DNA from: Geothrix limicola
GTDB lineage: Bacteria > Acidobacteriota > Holophagae > Holophagales > Holophagaceae
DNA: 64,000 nucleotides
Assembly: GCF_030268085.1 (NCBI RefSeq)
Contig: NZ_BSDE01000001.1
Coordinates: 186,001-250,000, forward strand
Reading direction: 5' to 3'
The translations under genes and the position numbers were made by a program. Of this stretch, positions 16,268 through 24,910 are shown one piece after another (positions within the stretch are counted from its first letter, which is position 1; each line of letters opens with the position of its first letter). The notes under the pieces are model-generated. The model made no database searches. It had not been told where the DNA came from and worked only from the letters and a program-made list of their open reading frames with translations.

Positions 16268-18688
16268 TTAGCGGAGCGTGACCACCGTGGCGCCGGCGCC
16301 GCCCTGGGCCTGAGGCGCGTCTTCAATCCGGGAGATGCCGGGGTGTCCGCGCAGGGCTTCTCTGACCGCGGCTTTCAATTTTCCGGTGCCGTGGCCGTGG
16401 ACGATGCGGATGAAGCGGCGGCCTGCCGCCAGGGCCTCCTCCACGAAGCGGTAGATCTCGCTGTCGACATCGTCGCTGGCCCGGCCGATGAGGTTGATCT
16501 CGGAATCGACCTCCTGCACCTCGGCGCGTACGCGCACCTTGCCCGAGGCCCGGGGAGCGGCCTCCTTGGCGCCGATGGGTTCCAGTTCGCCCAGGCGGCA
16601 TTCCAGGCGGCGGCCCTGCTGGGTTTCCAGCGTGGCCCGATCGCCCTTCAGGGAGGCCACGCGGCCTTCGACACCCAGGCCGCGGTGCCGCGCGTAGCCG
16701 CCTTCGCGGACCTCCTTCGGCGGGGCGGATTTGGCAGGGCCCTTCGCGGGCAGCAGTTCGGCCTCGGCGAGGCGGGTGAGCTGCTTCACCCGTTCGTGGG
16801 CCTCGGTGCCCAGGCGATCCGCATTCACGGCCTGAGCCTTCTGCCGATCCTTCAATTCCCGGACGAGGCGCTTGCCCTCGTGATCGAGGAAGTCCAGCAC
16901 CCGCGCCACCTTCTCCTTGGATTCCCGCTGGAAGGTCTCGCGTTCGAGGCGGAGCTTCTCCTCCCGCTGGCGGAGGATCTCCCGGTCCTTGTCGGCGGCG
17001 GTCTGCTGCTGGCGGAGAAGCTCGGATTCCTCCATCAGCCGCATGCGCTCGGCCTCCAGCTCCCGCAGGAAATCGCGCCAGTCCTGTTCGCGCTTGCCCA
17101 GCACCTTGTCGGCGTGATCGAGCACGGGACGGGGCAGGCCCAACCGCGCCGCGATGGTGAGGGCTCGGCTCTGCCCGGGCTGCCCCACCAGCAGGCGGTA
17201 CGTGGGCGCCAGGCGCTCCTCGTCGAACTGGACGGAGGCGTTTTGGAAGCGCGTGTGGCGTAACGCCCACTGGCTGATCTCGCCGAGGTGGGTGGAGCAG
17301 AGGATCCAGCAGTGGCGGCGTGATAGCGTCTGCAGCAGGGCGATGCCCAGGGCGGCGCCCTCTTTCGGATCCGTGCCCGTGCCGAGCTCGTCGAGCAGCA
17401 CCAGACCGCCGTCATGAACACTTTTCAGGATCTCCTTCAGATGCAAGATATGGCTGCTGAAGGTCGAGAGGCTTCCCGTGATCGTCTGGTGGTCGCCGAT
17501 GTCCGCGTGGAGGCTGGGCAGGGCGGGAAAGGCCGAGCCCTCCCGCGCGGGCACAGCGCAGCCGCAGGAGGCCAGGGCCGAGAGCAGGCCCACGGTCTTG
17601 AGGACCACGGTCTTCCCGCCTGTGTTCGAACCCGAAATGATGAGGCCCGGCTTCTGGGGTTCGAGCACCAGGTTGAGGGGCACCACCGGGTGGGGCAGGG
17701 GCTCCAGACCCATGGCTTCCCGCACGGCGGGCAGGAGCAGGGGATGGCGGGCCTCCAGCAGGCAGAGGCGGCCCTCCTTGGGATCCGTGGCGAGTTCCGG
17801 AAGGAGGCCATCACAGAGGGTGGCCCAGCGGAGGAGCGCGAGGCCCTGGTCGGCCTGGGCCTGCAGGTCGCGCCAGCGCACGAAGTCCTCCCGGCGGGCG
17901 CGCAGGTCCGCCAGCAGCTCCCGCAGGAAGGCCTGGACGGCCTGGGCGTAGTCGCGGTCGGCTTCGACGAAGGCGTTGTTGAGGGGCACGGCCTCCATGG
18001 GTTCGACGAACACCGTGGCGCCGCTGCCGCTGCGATCCAGCACCAGGCCCGGCATGAGGCCGCGCCGCTCCTGGCGCACGGGCAGGCAGAAGCGCCCGTT
18101 GCGCTCGACGATCATCGCCTCGTTGAAGGCGTCGGGCGCGGACCGGAGCAGCTTCTGTAGCTTGGCCTGCACGGCCTGGAAGGCTTCCTGGCGCACGCGG
18201 TGGAGGCTCGCCAGCGCGGGGATGCGCAGGGGATCGAGCTGGCCATCGGCATTGAAGCTCTTCGCCAGCCGCTCGGCGAGCGGGGCCGGATCAGGCAGCA
18301 GGGCGGCCGTCACCTGGAGCCGGTCAATGCCCAGGTGGGTGCCCGGCGGCGCGGGGCGGGATTCGGGCCAGGGCAGGGAGGCCAGGCTCTGCAGCAGGCG
18401 GGAGAGCGCCTTCAGCCCGTCCCGCAGTTGCCGCCAGTGCTCGGGCAGCAGCCAGCCCGCGGGATTCAGCAGCTCGTCCAGGCTCTCGTCCAGGGGCAGG
18501 ACGGGCAGCAGGTCCGGCGAGGCGGCCCAGAGATCCTGCAGCTCCATCTGGTGCAGGCGACGCAGCCCCGCCAGGCCGTCTCCAGGCTGCATGGCGCCCA
18601 GGGCTCGGCGCGCGAGGTCGGTCCGCGCACCCGACTGGACCAGGCGGACGGCTTCGGGAAATTCGAGGGCTTCGAGTTCGGGATTCAT
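16268..18688 (-). CDS. mutS2: Endonuclease MutS2
   Basis: This 806-residue ATPase of the MutS superfamily lacks the mismatch-recognition domain. The core domain and long clamp helices (residues 1-330) lead to Walker [16 protein letters not shown], followed by [20 protein letters not shown] and Walker [21 protein letters not shown] charged coiled coil (residues about 500-640) comes next, then a C-terminal Smr nuclease domain with [18 protein letters not shown]. MutS2 acts on recombination intermediates and, in Bacillus, on collided ribosomes. ATG 18688 is chosen; an in-frame TTG at 18709 is an alternative. The gene lies downstream of rpsU on the same strand but behind a terminator. Confidence 0.93.
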   Translation of the reverse strand: MNPELEALEFPEAVRLVQSGARTDLARRALGAMQPGDGLAGLRRLHQMELQDLWAASPDLLPVLPLDESLDELLNPAGWLLPEHWRQLRDGLKALSRLLQSLASLPWPESRPAPPGTHLGIDRLQVTAALLPDPAPLAERLAKSFNADGQLDPLRIPALASLHRVRQEAFQAVQAKLQKLLRSAPDAFNEAMIVERNGRFCLPVRQERRGLMPGLVLDRSGSGATVFVEPMEAVPLNNAFVEADRDYAQAVQAFLRELLADLRARREDFVRWRDLQAQADQGLALLRWATLCDGLLPELATDPKEGRLCLLEARHPLLLPAVREAMGLEPLPHPVVPLNLVLEPQKPGLIISGSNTGGKTVVLKTVGLLSALASCGCAVPAREGSAFPALPSLHADIGDHQTITGSLSTFSSHILHLKEILKSVHDGGLVLLDELGTGTDPKEGAALGIALLQTLSRRHCWILCSTHLGEISQWALRHTRFQNASVQFDEERLAPTYRLLVGQPGQSRALTIAARLGLPRPVLDHADKVLGKREQDWRDFLRELEAERMRLMEESELLRQQQTAADKDREILRQREEKLRLERETFQRESKEKVARVLDFLDHEGKRLVRELKDRQKAQAVNADRLGTEAHERVKQLTRLAEAELLPAKGPAKSAPPKEVREGGYARHRGLGVEGRVASLKGDRATLETQQGRRLECRLGELEPIGAKEAAPRASGKVRVRAEVQEVDSEINLIGRASDDVDSEIYRFVEEALAAGRRFIRIVHGHGTGKLKAAVREALRGHPGISRIEDAPQAQGGAGATVVTLR

Positions 18689-18722
18689 GGCCTGTCTTCG
18701 TTCATCCAACGTTCAGTAAAAC

Positions 18723-18748
18723 AAAAGGCCCGCGGATGCGGGCCTTTT
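18723..18748 (-). terminator. Terminator of rpsU
   Basis: AAAAGGCCCGC (18723-18733), loop GGAT and GCGGGCCTTTT (18738-18748) form a perfect 11-pair stem with a T-run when read on the minus strand. It lies between the rpsU stop (18776) and the mutS2 start (18688). Confidence 0.88.
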
Positions 18749-18775
18749 TCACGCGGTGCGGTGCACCGAGCCGTA

Positions 18776-18982
18776 TCAACCGATCATGCGACGCTCTTGC
18801 GCGAGGCGCTTCAGGGTCTTCTTACGGGCGGCAAGCATCTTCCGCTTGCGCTTGGCGCTGGGCTTCTCGTAGTGCTGGCGCTTCTTCAGCTCGCTGAGGA
18901 TGCCAGACTTCTCGCATTTCCGCTTGAAGCGGCGAAGGGCGAACTCGAACGTCTCGTCTTCTTTGACCTTGACCAAAGGCAT
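18776..18982 (-). CDS. rpsU: 30S ribosomal protein S21
   Basis: This small basic ribosomal protein of 68 residues has the S21 signature: [20 protein letters not shown] at the N-terminus, [20 protein letters not shown] in the middle and an Arg/Lys-rich tail. It helps the 30S subunit engage mRNA start regions. The start ATG 18982 is preceded on its strand by GGAGGTG, one of the strongest ribosome sites in the window, as suits a highly expressed gene. It is a single-gene unit with its own terminator and is divergent from the kinase gene. Confidence 0.97.
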   Translation of the reverse strand: MPLVKVKEDETFEFALRRFKRKCEKSGILSELKKRQHYEKPSAKRKRKMLAARKKTLKRLAQERRMIG

Positions 18983-19123
18983 AGTGGATGCACCTCCTTT
19001 CCCGTGGATTTCGACCGGAGCTGCCGGGCAGGACCGGGCCGAACGAGAAGTGTATCCCGAATTCGTGGTTATGGCGAGGTTGAATCCCTCCCGTTACCCT
19101 GGATGCTTCTTCTCCGGAGCTAC

Positions 19124-21142
19124 ATGTCCCGCCCCATGCTGCTGATCGTGGACGGCGAGTCCGTTCGGACTCCCGGCTTAGCCACCACCCTGGAGGGGGA
19201 TGGCTGGGATCTCCAGTGGCTCGGATCGGCGGATGCCCGGGCCTTTCTGGGCCGGGATCTGGTGCCGGATCTGCTGCTGCTGGATACCGTGCCCGGCGGC
19301 TCGGGCTACGCGGTGGCCGAGGCGCTTCGCAGGCGGAAACCCGGACTGCCCGTGCTCGTGCTCTCCGAAGCCTCGACGGCGGGATCGGCGCCCCTGGGAC
19401 AGCCCCTGGAGGTCCAGGCCTTCCTGGACCGGACGCTCTCTCCGGGTGACTTCGCCGAAACCCTGCGGAAGTACCGTCCCGAAGCGCCGAAACTCACCAG
19501 CGATGACATCTTCGGCGACCTGCTGGCCGATCTCGAAGGGGCCGAAGTCCCGGCACCGGCAGCGACCCCGGTGGTGGCCTTCAACGGCGTGCCCAGGGCC
19601 GCTCTGCCGGTTCCGGCATCTCGACCACCCATGAGCGCGGAGGAGATTTTCGGTCCCGTCATCGAGGAGGTCGAATCCCTGACCAACACCGAGCCCGAGC
19701 GCGGGAATCTGCCGGTTCCCTCCGTCAAGGTGGATGCGATCCGGGTGGCCGAACCCCAGCCCGTGGCGCCCGTCGAGACGGCGGAACCGCTGGGTCCGTC
19801 GGATTTCACGCTCAGCGGGATTTCCGGCGTGAACGATCCCTTCGAGTGGGCGGCCGCGAACCCGCCCACTGGACGTGAGGCTGCAGCGGCGCCGCCGCCT
19901 CCGGCTCCGCGGGCTGAGATCCCGGCCGGTTCCCAGGTCCTCGAGGAGTACGGAAATTATTTCCTGCTGGAAAAGATCGCCGTCGGCGGCATGGCCGAGC
20001 TCTTCAAGGCCCAGCAGCGCGGCGTCCAAGGCTTCCAGAAGATCGTGGCCATCAAGCGCATCCTGCCGCACTTCAGCGACAACGAGGACTTCGTCACGAT
20101 GTTCATCGACGAGGCCAAGCTGGCGGCCCAGCTCACCCATCCGAACATCGTGCAGATCTTCGATCTCGGAAAGGCCGGCAGCTCGTACTACATCGCCATG
20201 GAGTACGTGAACGGCCGCGACCTCCGCACCCTGCTGAAGAAGGTGCGCGAGTACGGCATGCCCATCCCCGAACAGGTGGCGGCCTTTGTCGTGATGAAGG
20301 TGGCCGCGGCCCTCGACTACGCCCACCGGAAGCGGGGCTTCGACGATCGGGAGCTGAAGCTGGTCCACCGCGACATCAGCCCCCAGAACGTCATCCTGTC
20401 GACCGAAGGCGCCGTCAAGCTGGTGGACTTCGGCATCGCCAAGGCCGCCAGCAAGGCCAGCCACACGGTGGCGGGCGCGCTGAAGGGCAAGCTGCTCTAC
20501 ATGAGCCCCGAGCAGGCCACGGGCCAGCCCCTGGACAACCGCTCGGACCTTTATTCCCTCGGTCTAGTCCTCTTCGAACTGCTTACGGGCGAGCGTTGCT
20601 TCCAGGCGGATTCAGAGCTGGGCGTGCTCGAAAAGGTGCGCCTGGGCCGCATCTCCGACCTGGCGACGACGAATCCGAACGTGTCGAAGGAGATCGCGGC
20701 CATCGTCAGCCGTGCCCTGCAGCGGGGCGTGGATCACCGCTATCCCTCCGCGCGGTTCATGGAGCGGGACCTGCGGGAGTACCTCCAGCGCCAGGGTACG
20801 CCCATCACCGAGCATGATGTGGCCGAGTACGTGAACACCCTGCTGAAGGGCACCCGGGAGCAGCTGGAGGCCCTGATCACGGCGAAGTTCCCGGCTCCAA
20901 CCACCCTCGTCAGCGGGACCCATCGGGTAATGGCGATGCCGGCTCCGGGCACCTCAGGTGGGAACGTGACGGTGACGGCGTCCCACCACGCGACCAGTTC
21001 GCGTCTGGAGACGAAGGTCGAACGCCCCCCGGCTCCGCTGCCCGACATGCGGGCACCCGCCCGCCCGCGGTGGCTGCTTCCCGTGATCCTGGGCATGGCT
21101 GTGATTCTCATCATCATGCTGATCGTGGCCACTTGGTCCTGA
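19124..21142 (+). CDS. Ser/Thr protein kinase with N-terminal receiver-like domain and C-terminal membrane anchor
   Basis: This 672-residue protein starts with a CheY-like domain (1-118) that keeps the phosphoacceptor Asp54 (LLLLDTVPGGSGY), Asp10 and Glu12, but has Arg103 where receivers have Lys. A Pro/Ala-rich linker holds two similar acidic motifs (SDDIFGDLLADLE and SAEEIFGPVIEEVE). The Hanks kinase domain (278-545) is complete: glycine loop AVGGMAEL, Lys311, Glu330, HRDISPQN (Asp417), DFG (435-437) and SPE. One TM helix (residues about 647-669) ends the protein, so its catalytic part should be cytoplasmic and tail-anchored. ATG 19124 follows GGAG by four bases; ATG 19103 is an alternative. 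The substrate is unknown. Confidence 0.9.
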   Translation: MSRPMLLIVDGESVRTPGLATTLEGDGWDLQWLGSADARAFLGRDLVPDLLLLDTVPGGSGYAVAEALRRRKPGLPVLVLSEASTAGSAPLGQPLEVQAFLDRTLSPGDFAETLRKYRPEAPKLTSDDIFGDLLADLEGAEVPAPAATPVVAFNGVPRAALPVPASRPPMSAEEIFGPVIEEVESLTNTEPERGNLPVPSVKVDAIRVAEPQPVAPVETAEPLGPSDFTLSGISGVNDPFEWAAANPPTGREAAAAPPPPAPRAEIPAGSQVLEEYGNYFLLEKIAVGGMAELFKAQQRGVQGFQKIVAIKRILPHFSDNEDFVTMFIDEAKLAAQLTHPNIVQIFDLGKAGSSYYIAMEYVNGRDLRTLLKKVREYGMPIPEQVAAFVVMKVAAALDYAHRKRGFDDRELKLVHRDISPQNVILSTEGAVKLVDFGIAKAASKASHTVAGALKGKLLYMSPEQATGQPLDNRSDLYSLGLVLFELLTGERCFQADSELGVLEKVRLGRISDLATTNPNVSKEIAAIVSRALQRGVDHRYPSARFMERDLREYLQRQGTPITEHDVAEYVNTLLKGTREQLEALITAKFPAPTTLVSGTHRVMAMPAPGTSGGNVTVTASHHATSSRLETKVERPPAPLPDMRAPARPRWLLPVILGMAVILIIMLIVATWS

Positions 21143-21196
21143 ACCGGTATAAACTCGATTTTATCTCCCCCATATTCCCACCCCCCGGAGTTCCCA

Positions 21197-21427
21197 ATGG
21201 ATCTGAGCCAGGACCAGAAAGCCTTTTACGAAACCACTCGGGAGCGCTGCCGCTCGGAGGTTTCGCAGATCAATAACACCATCGCTTCCGAAGTGCAGCG
21301 GGTGAAGGATCTCCTCACCAGCCTGAGCAACCGCAAGACCGCCGTGCTGCAGATGTACGGGGCCGCCTGCGAAGTGCTGGGCGAAGAGAACGACCTCGCC
21401 GAAGAATCCATCGACATCGAGTTTTAG
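21197..21427 (+). CDS. Small helical protein, function unknown
   Basis: This 76-residue acidic protein is almost entirely predicted helix. A coiled-coil-like segment (SQINNTIASEVQRVKDLLTS) is followed by LSNRKTAVLQMYGAACEVLG and the acidic tail EENDLAEESIDIEF. I see no signal peptide, membrane helix or catalytic motif. A CCCGGAG ribosome site sits before ATG 21197. It starts 54 bases after the kinase gene on the same strand and could be co-transcribed with it. I do not recognise a family; the codon use matches its neighbours, which supports it being a real gene. Confidence 0.7.
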   Translation: MDLSQDQKAFYETTRERCRSEVSQINNTIASEVQRVKDLLTSLSNRKTAVLQMYGAACEVLGEENDLAEESIDIEF

Positions 21428-21463
21428 GCTTCAGGCAACCCTGAACCGCTCATCCACCCGCAC

Positions 21464-21709
21464 CTAATCCACCCGCATCAATGGCGCCGCGCATTTCTGG
21501 CAGGTGTTCTGGTGCGGGGGATTCTTTTTTCCGCAGTGGCTGCAGTAGACGGCCTTGGCCTGCTTCCGCACCCAGATGCGGAGGTAGAGGATGCCCAAGA
21601 GCAGCACGAGCAGGCCGCCCTTCTGCCAGCTCTGGAGGTAGAAGCCGCTGGGCTTGGCCTCCTTGGCGGGCGCGGACTGGGATTCGAGGCTGAGCGAGGT
21701 CTGGTTCAT
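21464..21709 (-). CDS. Membrane-anchored zinc-ribbon protein
   Basis: The protein has 81 residues: a short polar N-terminus, one membrane helix (GGLLVLLLGILYLRIWV) and a C-terminal zinc ribbon with two Cys pairs, CSHCGKKNPPHQNTCQKC. It probably binds one zinc and sits on the inner membrane with the ribbon in the cytoplasm; its role is unknown. Its ATG overlaps the scpB stop (ATGA), so it is the last gene of the psd-scpB operon and depends on it for translation. Confidence 0.75.
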   Translation of the reverse strand: MNQTSLSLESQSAPAKEAKPSGFYLQSWQKGGLLVLLLGILYLRIWVRKQAKAVYCSHCGKKNPPHQNTCQKCAAPLMRVD

Positions 21710-22473
21710 GGTTCGGGGCTTTCGTCGGATTCGGGCCGTTCCCGTTCGTCAGGCGCGGATTCAGGCATGTCCTGGTCCGCCATTTCGGTTTCGAGCAGCT
21801 CGGGATCAATCATCTCGGGATCGATCTCCGGTTCCGTGATCATGGCGCCTTCGCCGAAGAGGCCGTCTTCGGGGAGGGGCGGCTCCAGGGCCGCCAGGGC
21901 TTCGGCTTCGAGGCGGCCTTCGCCGAAATCCTCGAGGCGCGGAAGGTCGTGCAGGCTCTTGAGGCCGAAGTGCAGCAGGAAGGCCTGGGTGGTGGCGTAG
22001 GTCATGGGCCGGCCCACCACGGGCTTGCGGCCTGCGGAGATGATGAGTTGGCGCTCCATGAGGCTCTTCACCTGGTTGGCGCTGCTGGTGACGCCGCGGA
22101 TGGCGTTCAGCTCGGTGATGGTGACGGGCTGGCGGTAGGCGATGATGGCCAGCGCCTCGATCTGCGCGGGCGTCAGCTTGCCGCTGCGGGTGGTCGTGAC
22201 GAGGCGCGAGACCATCTCCTTGTAGAGAGGGCTGGTGGCCATACGCCAACCGCCGCCCACCTCGATCAGGCGGAGGCCCGAGGCGCCCTGGAGCCGCTCC
22301 TGGAGCTTCTCGATGCCCTGCTGCAGCGCCCCGTCGCCCAGACCCGTCAGCTCGCGAAGCCGCGCCAGATCGAGCACTTCGCCCGCGGCGGTGAAGAGGG
22401 CTTCGAGGGCACCGGGCAGGTCGCCGCCCTCTTCCCAGAGGGGATCCTGATGGAAGATCTCGGAATCGTTCAC
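21706..22473 (-). CDS. scpB: Segregation and condensation protein B
   Basis: This 255-residue subunit of the SMC-ScpAB condensin organises and segregates the chromosome. It has two winged-helix domains: GALEALFTAAGEVLDLARLR near residues 20-40, and LTPAQIEALAIIAYRQPVTI followed by ELNAIRGVTSS. The second continues with RQLIISAGRKPVVGRPMTY, the most conserved ScpB stretch. The acidic Glu/Pro-rich tail (residues about 195-255) is longer than usual. Translation starts at GTG 22473, which overlaps the psd stop (GTGA) and has GGGAG upstream. No scpA or smc is in the window, so the complex is split across the genome. Confidence 0.92.
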   Translation of the reverse strand: MNDSEIFHQDPLWEEGGDLPGALEALFTAAGEVLDLARLRELTGLGDGALQQGIEKLQERLQGASGLRLIEVGGGWRMATSPLYKEMVSRLVTTTRSGKLTPAQIEALAIIAYRQPVTITELNAIRGVTSSANQVKSLMERQLIISAGRKPVVGRPMTYATTQAFLLHFGLKSLHDLPRLEDFGEGRLEAEALAALEPPLPEDGLFGEGAMITEPEIDPEMIDPELLETEMADQDMPESAPDERERPESDESPEP

Positions 22474-23402
22474 CGGTACGCTCCCAGCCGCTGTCCCATC
22501 TTCACGCTGCCTTCCGTGATCTGCGGTGACCAGTCCGCGGCCTTGGGTCCGCCGATCAGGAGCACCACCGTCGAGCCGAACTCGAAGGTGCCGAGATCCT
22601 CGCCCGCCGCACAGAGCAGGTGGTCCACGGGCAATCCTCCATCCTTCGGCAGGACGCGTCCGCCCAGCCAACGCGCGTCGATCACCACGCCGCCCACGTG
22701 GGTCGCGCCCACCAGCACGGCGGCCACTTCGAGACCTTCGCAGGGGCCCGTGCCCGTGGCGGTCCAGCTCGCCCGGCGGTTGCGTTCGTAGAGGCGCGGC
22801 ACGTTCCCCGTGCTCGCGTCGTTCACGGGCCAGAGCTCGCCTTCGACGTGGCTCAGGGCTGTGACCTGGCCCTCCAGCGGCACGTGGATGCGGTGGTAGT
22901 CCTTGGGCGAAAGGTAGAGGGTGAGGAAGTGGCCGCCCTCGAACCGCGCGGCGTTCGCATCGTGCTTGAGCAGTTCGGAGATGCGGTAGGGCAGGCCCTT
23001 GGCCTGGATGGCGGTATCGCGCTCGATGCGGCCGCTGGCGATGATGCGGCCATCCACGGGGCTGTTCACGAAGCCGGGCAGGGCCGCCTCCTGGGGCCGG
23101 AGACCGGGCTTCAGGCGGCGGGTGAAGAGGGCCTGCAGGCTGGGATAGTCCACCAGCGGATGTTCGGCTTCGGCCAGGTTGATGCCGAAGTGGTTCGCGA
23201 ATCGGCCCAGCAGGGGCTCGCGCCAGGAGGCGGGCAGGCGGCGGGTGGCGGCCCATCCCACCACACGTGAACCCAGCTTCTTCGGATAGAGGCCGAGGAG
23301 CCTGAGGGACAGGGGACCGGGCGTCCAAAGCAGCACGTAGGCCACCCAGAGCAGGGCGAGGACGAGCGCGAGTCGCGCAGGCGGGGGCCAGGACAGATGC
23401 AT
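22470..23402 (-). CDS. psd: Phosphatidylserine decarboxylase proenzyme
   Basis: This 310-residue inner-membrane enzyme makes phosphatidylethanolamine. It has an N-terminal hydrophobic segment (LALVLALLWVAYVLLWTPG) and core motifs FVNSPVDGRI, YLSPKDYHRIHVPL (with the essential His) and the self-cleavage site FEFGSTVVLLI. There the Gly-Ser-Thr generates the pyruvoyl group; the form FGST instead of LGST is a common variant. The length is typical of the proteobacterial-like class. ATG 23402 has GAAGG before it; an upstream in-frame ATG (23441) would overlap the divergent gene. It heads an overlapping operon with scpB and the zinc-ribbon gene. Confidence 0.93.
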   Translation of the reverse strand: MHLSWPPPARLALVLALLWVAYVLLWTPGPLSLRLLGLYPKKLGSRVVGWAATRRLPASWREPLLGRFANHFGINLAEAEHPLVDYPSLQALFTRRLKPGLRPQEAALPGFVNSPVDGRIIASGRIERDTAIQAKGLPYRISELLKHDANAARFEGGHFLTLYLSPKDYHRIHVPLEGQVTALSHVEGELWPVNDASTGNVPRLYERNRRASWTATGTGPCEGLEVAAVLVGATHVGGVVIDARWLGGRVLPKDGGLPVDHLLCAAGEDLGTFEFGSTVVLLIGGPKAADWSPQITEGSVKMGQRLGAYR

Positions 23403-23426
23403 GCCTTCAGGATATACGATGGACCC

Positions 23427-24020
23427 ATGGACTGGACGCACCTGAAGCCTGCCGATGGCCGCCTCATGCCCTGGAAGAACGGCGGGGGCACGACGCTGGA
23501 ACTGGCGGTGGATCCCCCCGGGGCCACCCTCGAGACCGGCTTCCGCTGGCGGATCAGCTCGGCGGAGGTGGGCGTGTCTGGGCCCTTTTCGGCCTTTCCG
23601 GGCCTGGAGCGCTGGCTGCTCCTGCTGGAGGGCCGGGGCTTCGAACTGGATTTCGGATCCCGGGGCCGCCGGGACCTCACGGTGCCGCTCTCAACCATCC
23701 GTTTTTGCGGGGATTGGCCCGCCTCGGCCACCCTGGTCGAAGGCCCGTGCACCGATTTCAACCTCATGGTCGATCCAAAGGCCTGCCAGGCGAACCTCCG
23801 CTGCCTCCGGCTGACCGCGTCCTGCCTGCTGCCCCTGCGGGCCGCCACGACCCTCCTCTTCGTCGCCCGGGGCACGGCGGCGGTCCCGCTTTGGGATCTG
23901 TACCTGGGCCAACGCCACACCCTGAGGGTGGAGGCCGGCGAAGGCAGCCTGCAGGTGGTGCCGGGGTATGGCGGCGCGGACCTGATCCTCGTGGAGCTGG
24001 ACGCGTCCCGGCTTTCCTGA
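23427..24020 (+). CDS. HutD/Ves-family cupin protein
   Basis: The protein has 197 residues with the HutD/Ves hallmark MPWKNGGGTTLELAV, then FRWRISSAEVGVSGPFSAFP and GLERWLLLLEG, which build a double-stranded beta-helix. E. coli Ves is cold-induced, and HutD proteins accompany histidine-use genes. No hut gene is nearby, so the role here is unclear. The start ATG 23427 lies only 24 bases from the divergent psd start and has no clear ribosome site. Its upstream in-frame ATG (23397) overlaps the psd leader. Confidence 0.82.
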   Translation: MDWTHLKPADGRLMPWKNGGGTTLELAVDPPGATLETGFRWRISSAEVGVSGPFSAFPGLERWLLLLEGRGFELDFGSRGRRDLTVPLSTIRFCGDWPASATLVEGPCTDFNLMVDPKACQANLRCLRLTASCLLPLRAATTLLFVARGTAAVPLWDLYLGQRHTLRVEAGEGSLQVVPGYGGADLILVELDASRLS

Positions 24021-24079
24021 GCCTCTTTCGGGGCCCGCCGGTCTTTTGAAGGGCAGAGGGGCCTGTCATCGTAGAGGGC

Positions 24080-24868
24080 ATGACCATCTGGCACGTCCTC
24101 ACCGTCATGGCCGCGGCCTTCCTCGCGGGCGCCATCAACGCCATCGCGGGAGGCGGCACCCTCGTCTCCTTCCCCTCGCTGCTGGGCATCGGCCTCACGG
24201 GCCAGCAGGCCAACGTCACGAGCACCCTGGCGCTGTGGCCGGGCTCCATCGGCGGCTTCTGGGGGCACCGCGAGGACTTGGCTGGCATCAAGGCCTTCGC
24301 CCTGCGCCTGATGCCGCCGTCCCTGCTGGGCGGAGGCCTGGGCGCCTGGCTCATGCTCGTCACGCCGCAGAAGGTCTTCGACCAGCTGGTGCCCTGGCTC
24401 ATCCTGGCGGCTACGGTGCTGCTGGCGGCCAATGATCCCGTCGGGCGGCTGCTGAGGAAGGTGCACGGCCACGAGCGGACCGCGGGCTGGTGGACCGCCG
24501 CCATCTGCTTCCAGTTCATCGTGGGCATCTACGGCGGCTACTTCGGCGCGGGCATCGGCATCCTCATGCTGGCGGCCCTGAGCCTGCTGGGGCTCACGGA
24601 CATCCACCAGATGAACGGCCTGAAGAACCTGCTGGCCCTCTGCATCAACGGCATCGCCATCTTCGCATTCATGGCCATGGAGTTCCTGCGGCACCCCGGC
24701 AACGTCAAGTGGATGCTGGTGCTCCCCATGGCCGTCGCCGCGGGGCTGGGCGGGCTGTTCGGATCCCACATGGCCCACCGCGTGGGGCGGACACCGGTCC
24801 GCTATGGCGTGGTCGGCATCGGCTTCATCCTGGCGGCTTGGTATTTCTACAAGACCTACGGGGTCTGA
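24080..24868 (+). CDS. TSUP-family (TauE/SafE) membrane transporter
   Basis: This 262-residue protein has about eight membrane helices. The family signature occurs twice, as expected for its internal repeat: AFLAGAINAIAGGGTLVSFP in the first half and GIYGGYFGAGIGILMLAAL in the second. LTGQQANVTSTLALWPGSIGG and MNGLKNLLALCINGIA are the usual following helices. TSUP proteins export or import sulfur compounds or organic anions such as sulfite, sulfonates or 2-hydroxy acids; the substrate cannot be told here. It is followed after 42 bases by guaC on the same strand, without functional link. Confidence 0.88.
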   Translation: MTIWHVLTVMAAAFLAGAINAIAGGGTLVSFPSLLGIGLTGQQANVTSTLALWPGSIGGFWGHREDLAGIKAFALRLMPPSLLGGGLGAWLMLVTPQKVFDQLVPWLILAATVLLAANDPVGRLLRKVHGHERTAGWWTAAICFQFIVGIYGGYFGAGIGILMLAALSLLGLTDIHQMNGLKNLLALCINGIAIFAFMAMEFLRHPGNVKWMLVLPMAVAAGLGGLFGSHMAHRVGRTPVRYGVVGIGFILAAWYFYKTYGV

Positions 24869-24910
24869 GCCGAAGAGGGGAACAGGCGCTGCCTGGCCCG
24901 AGGAGGCTGC

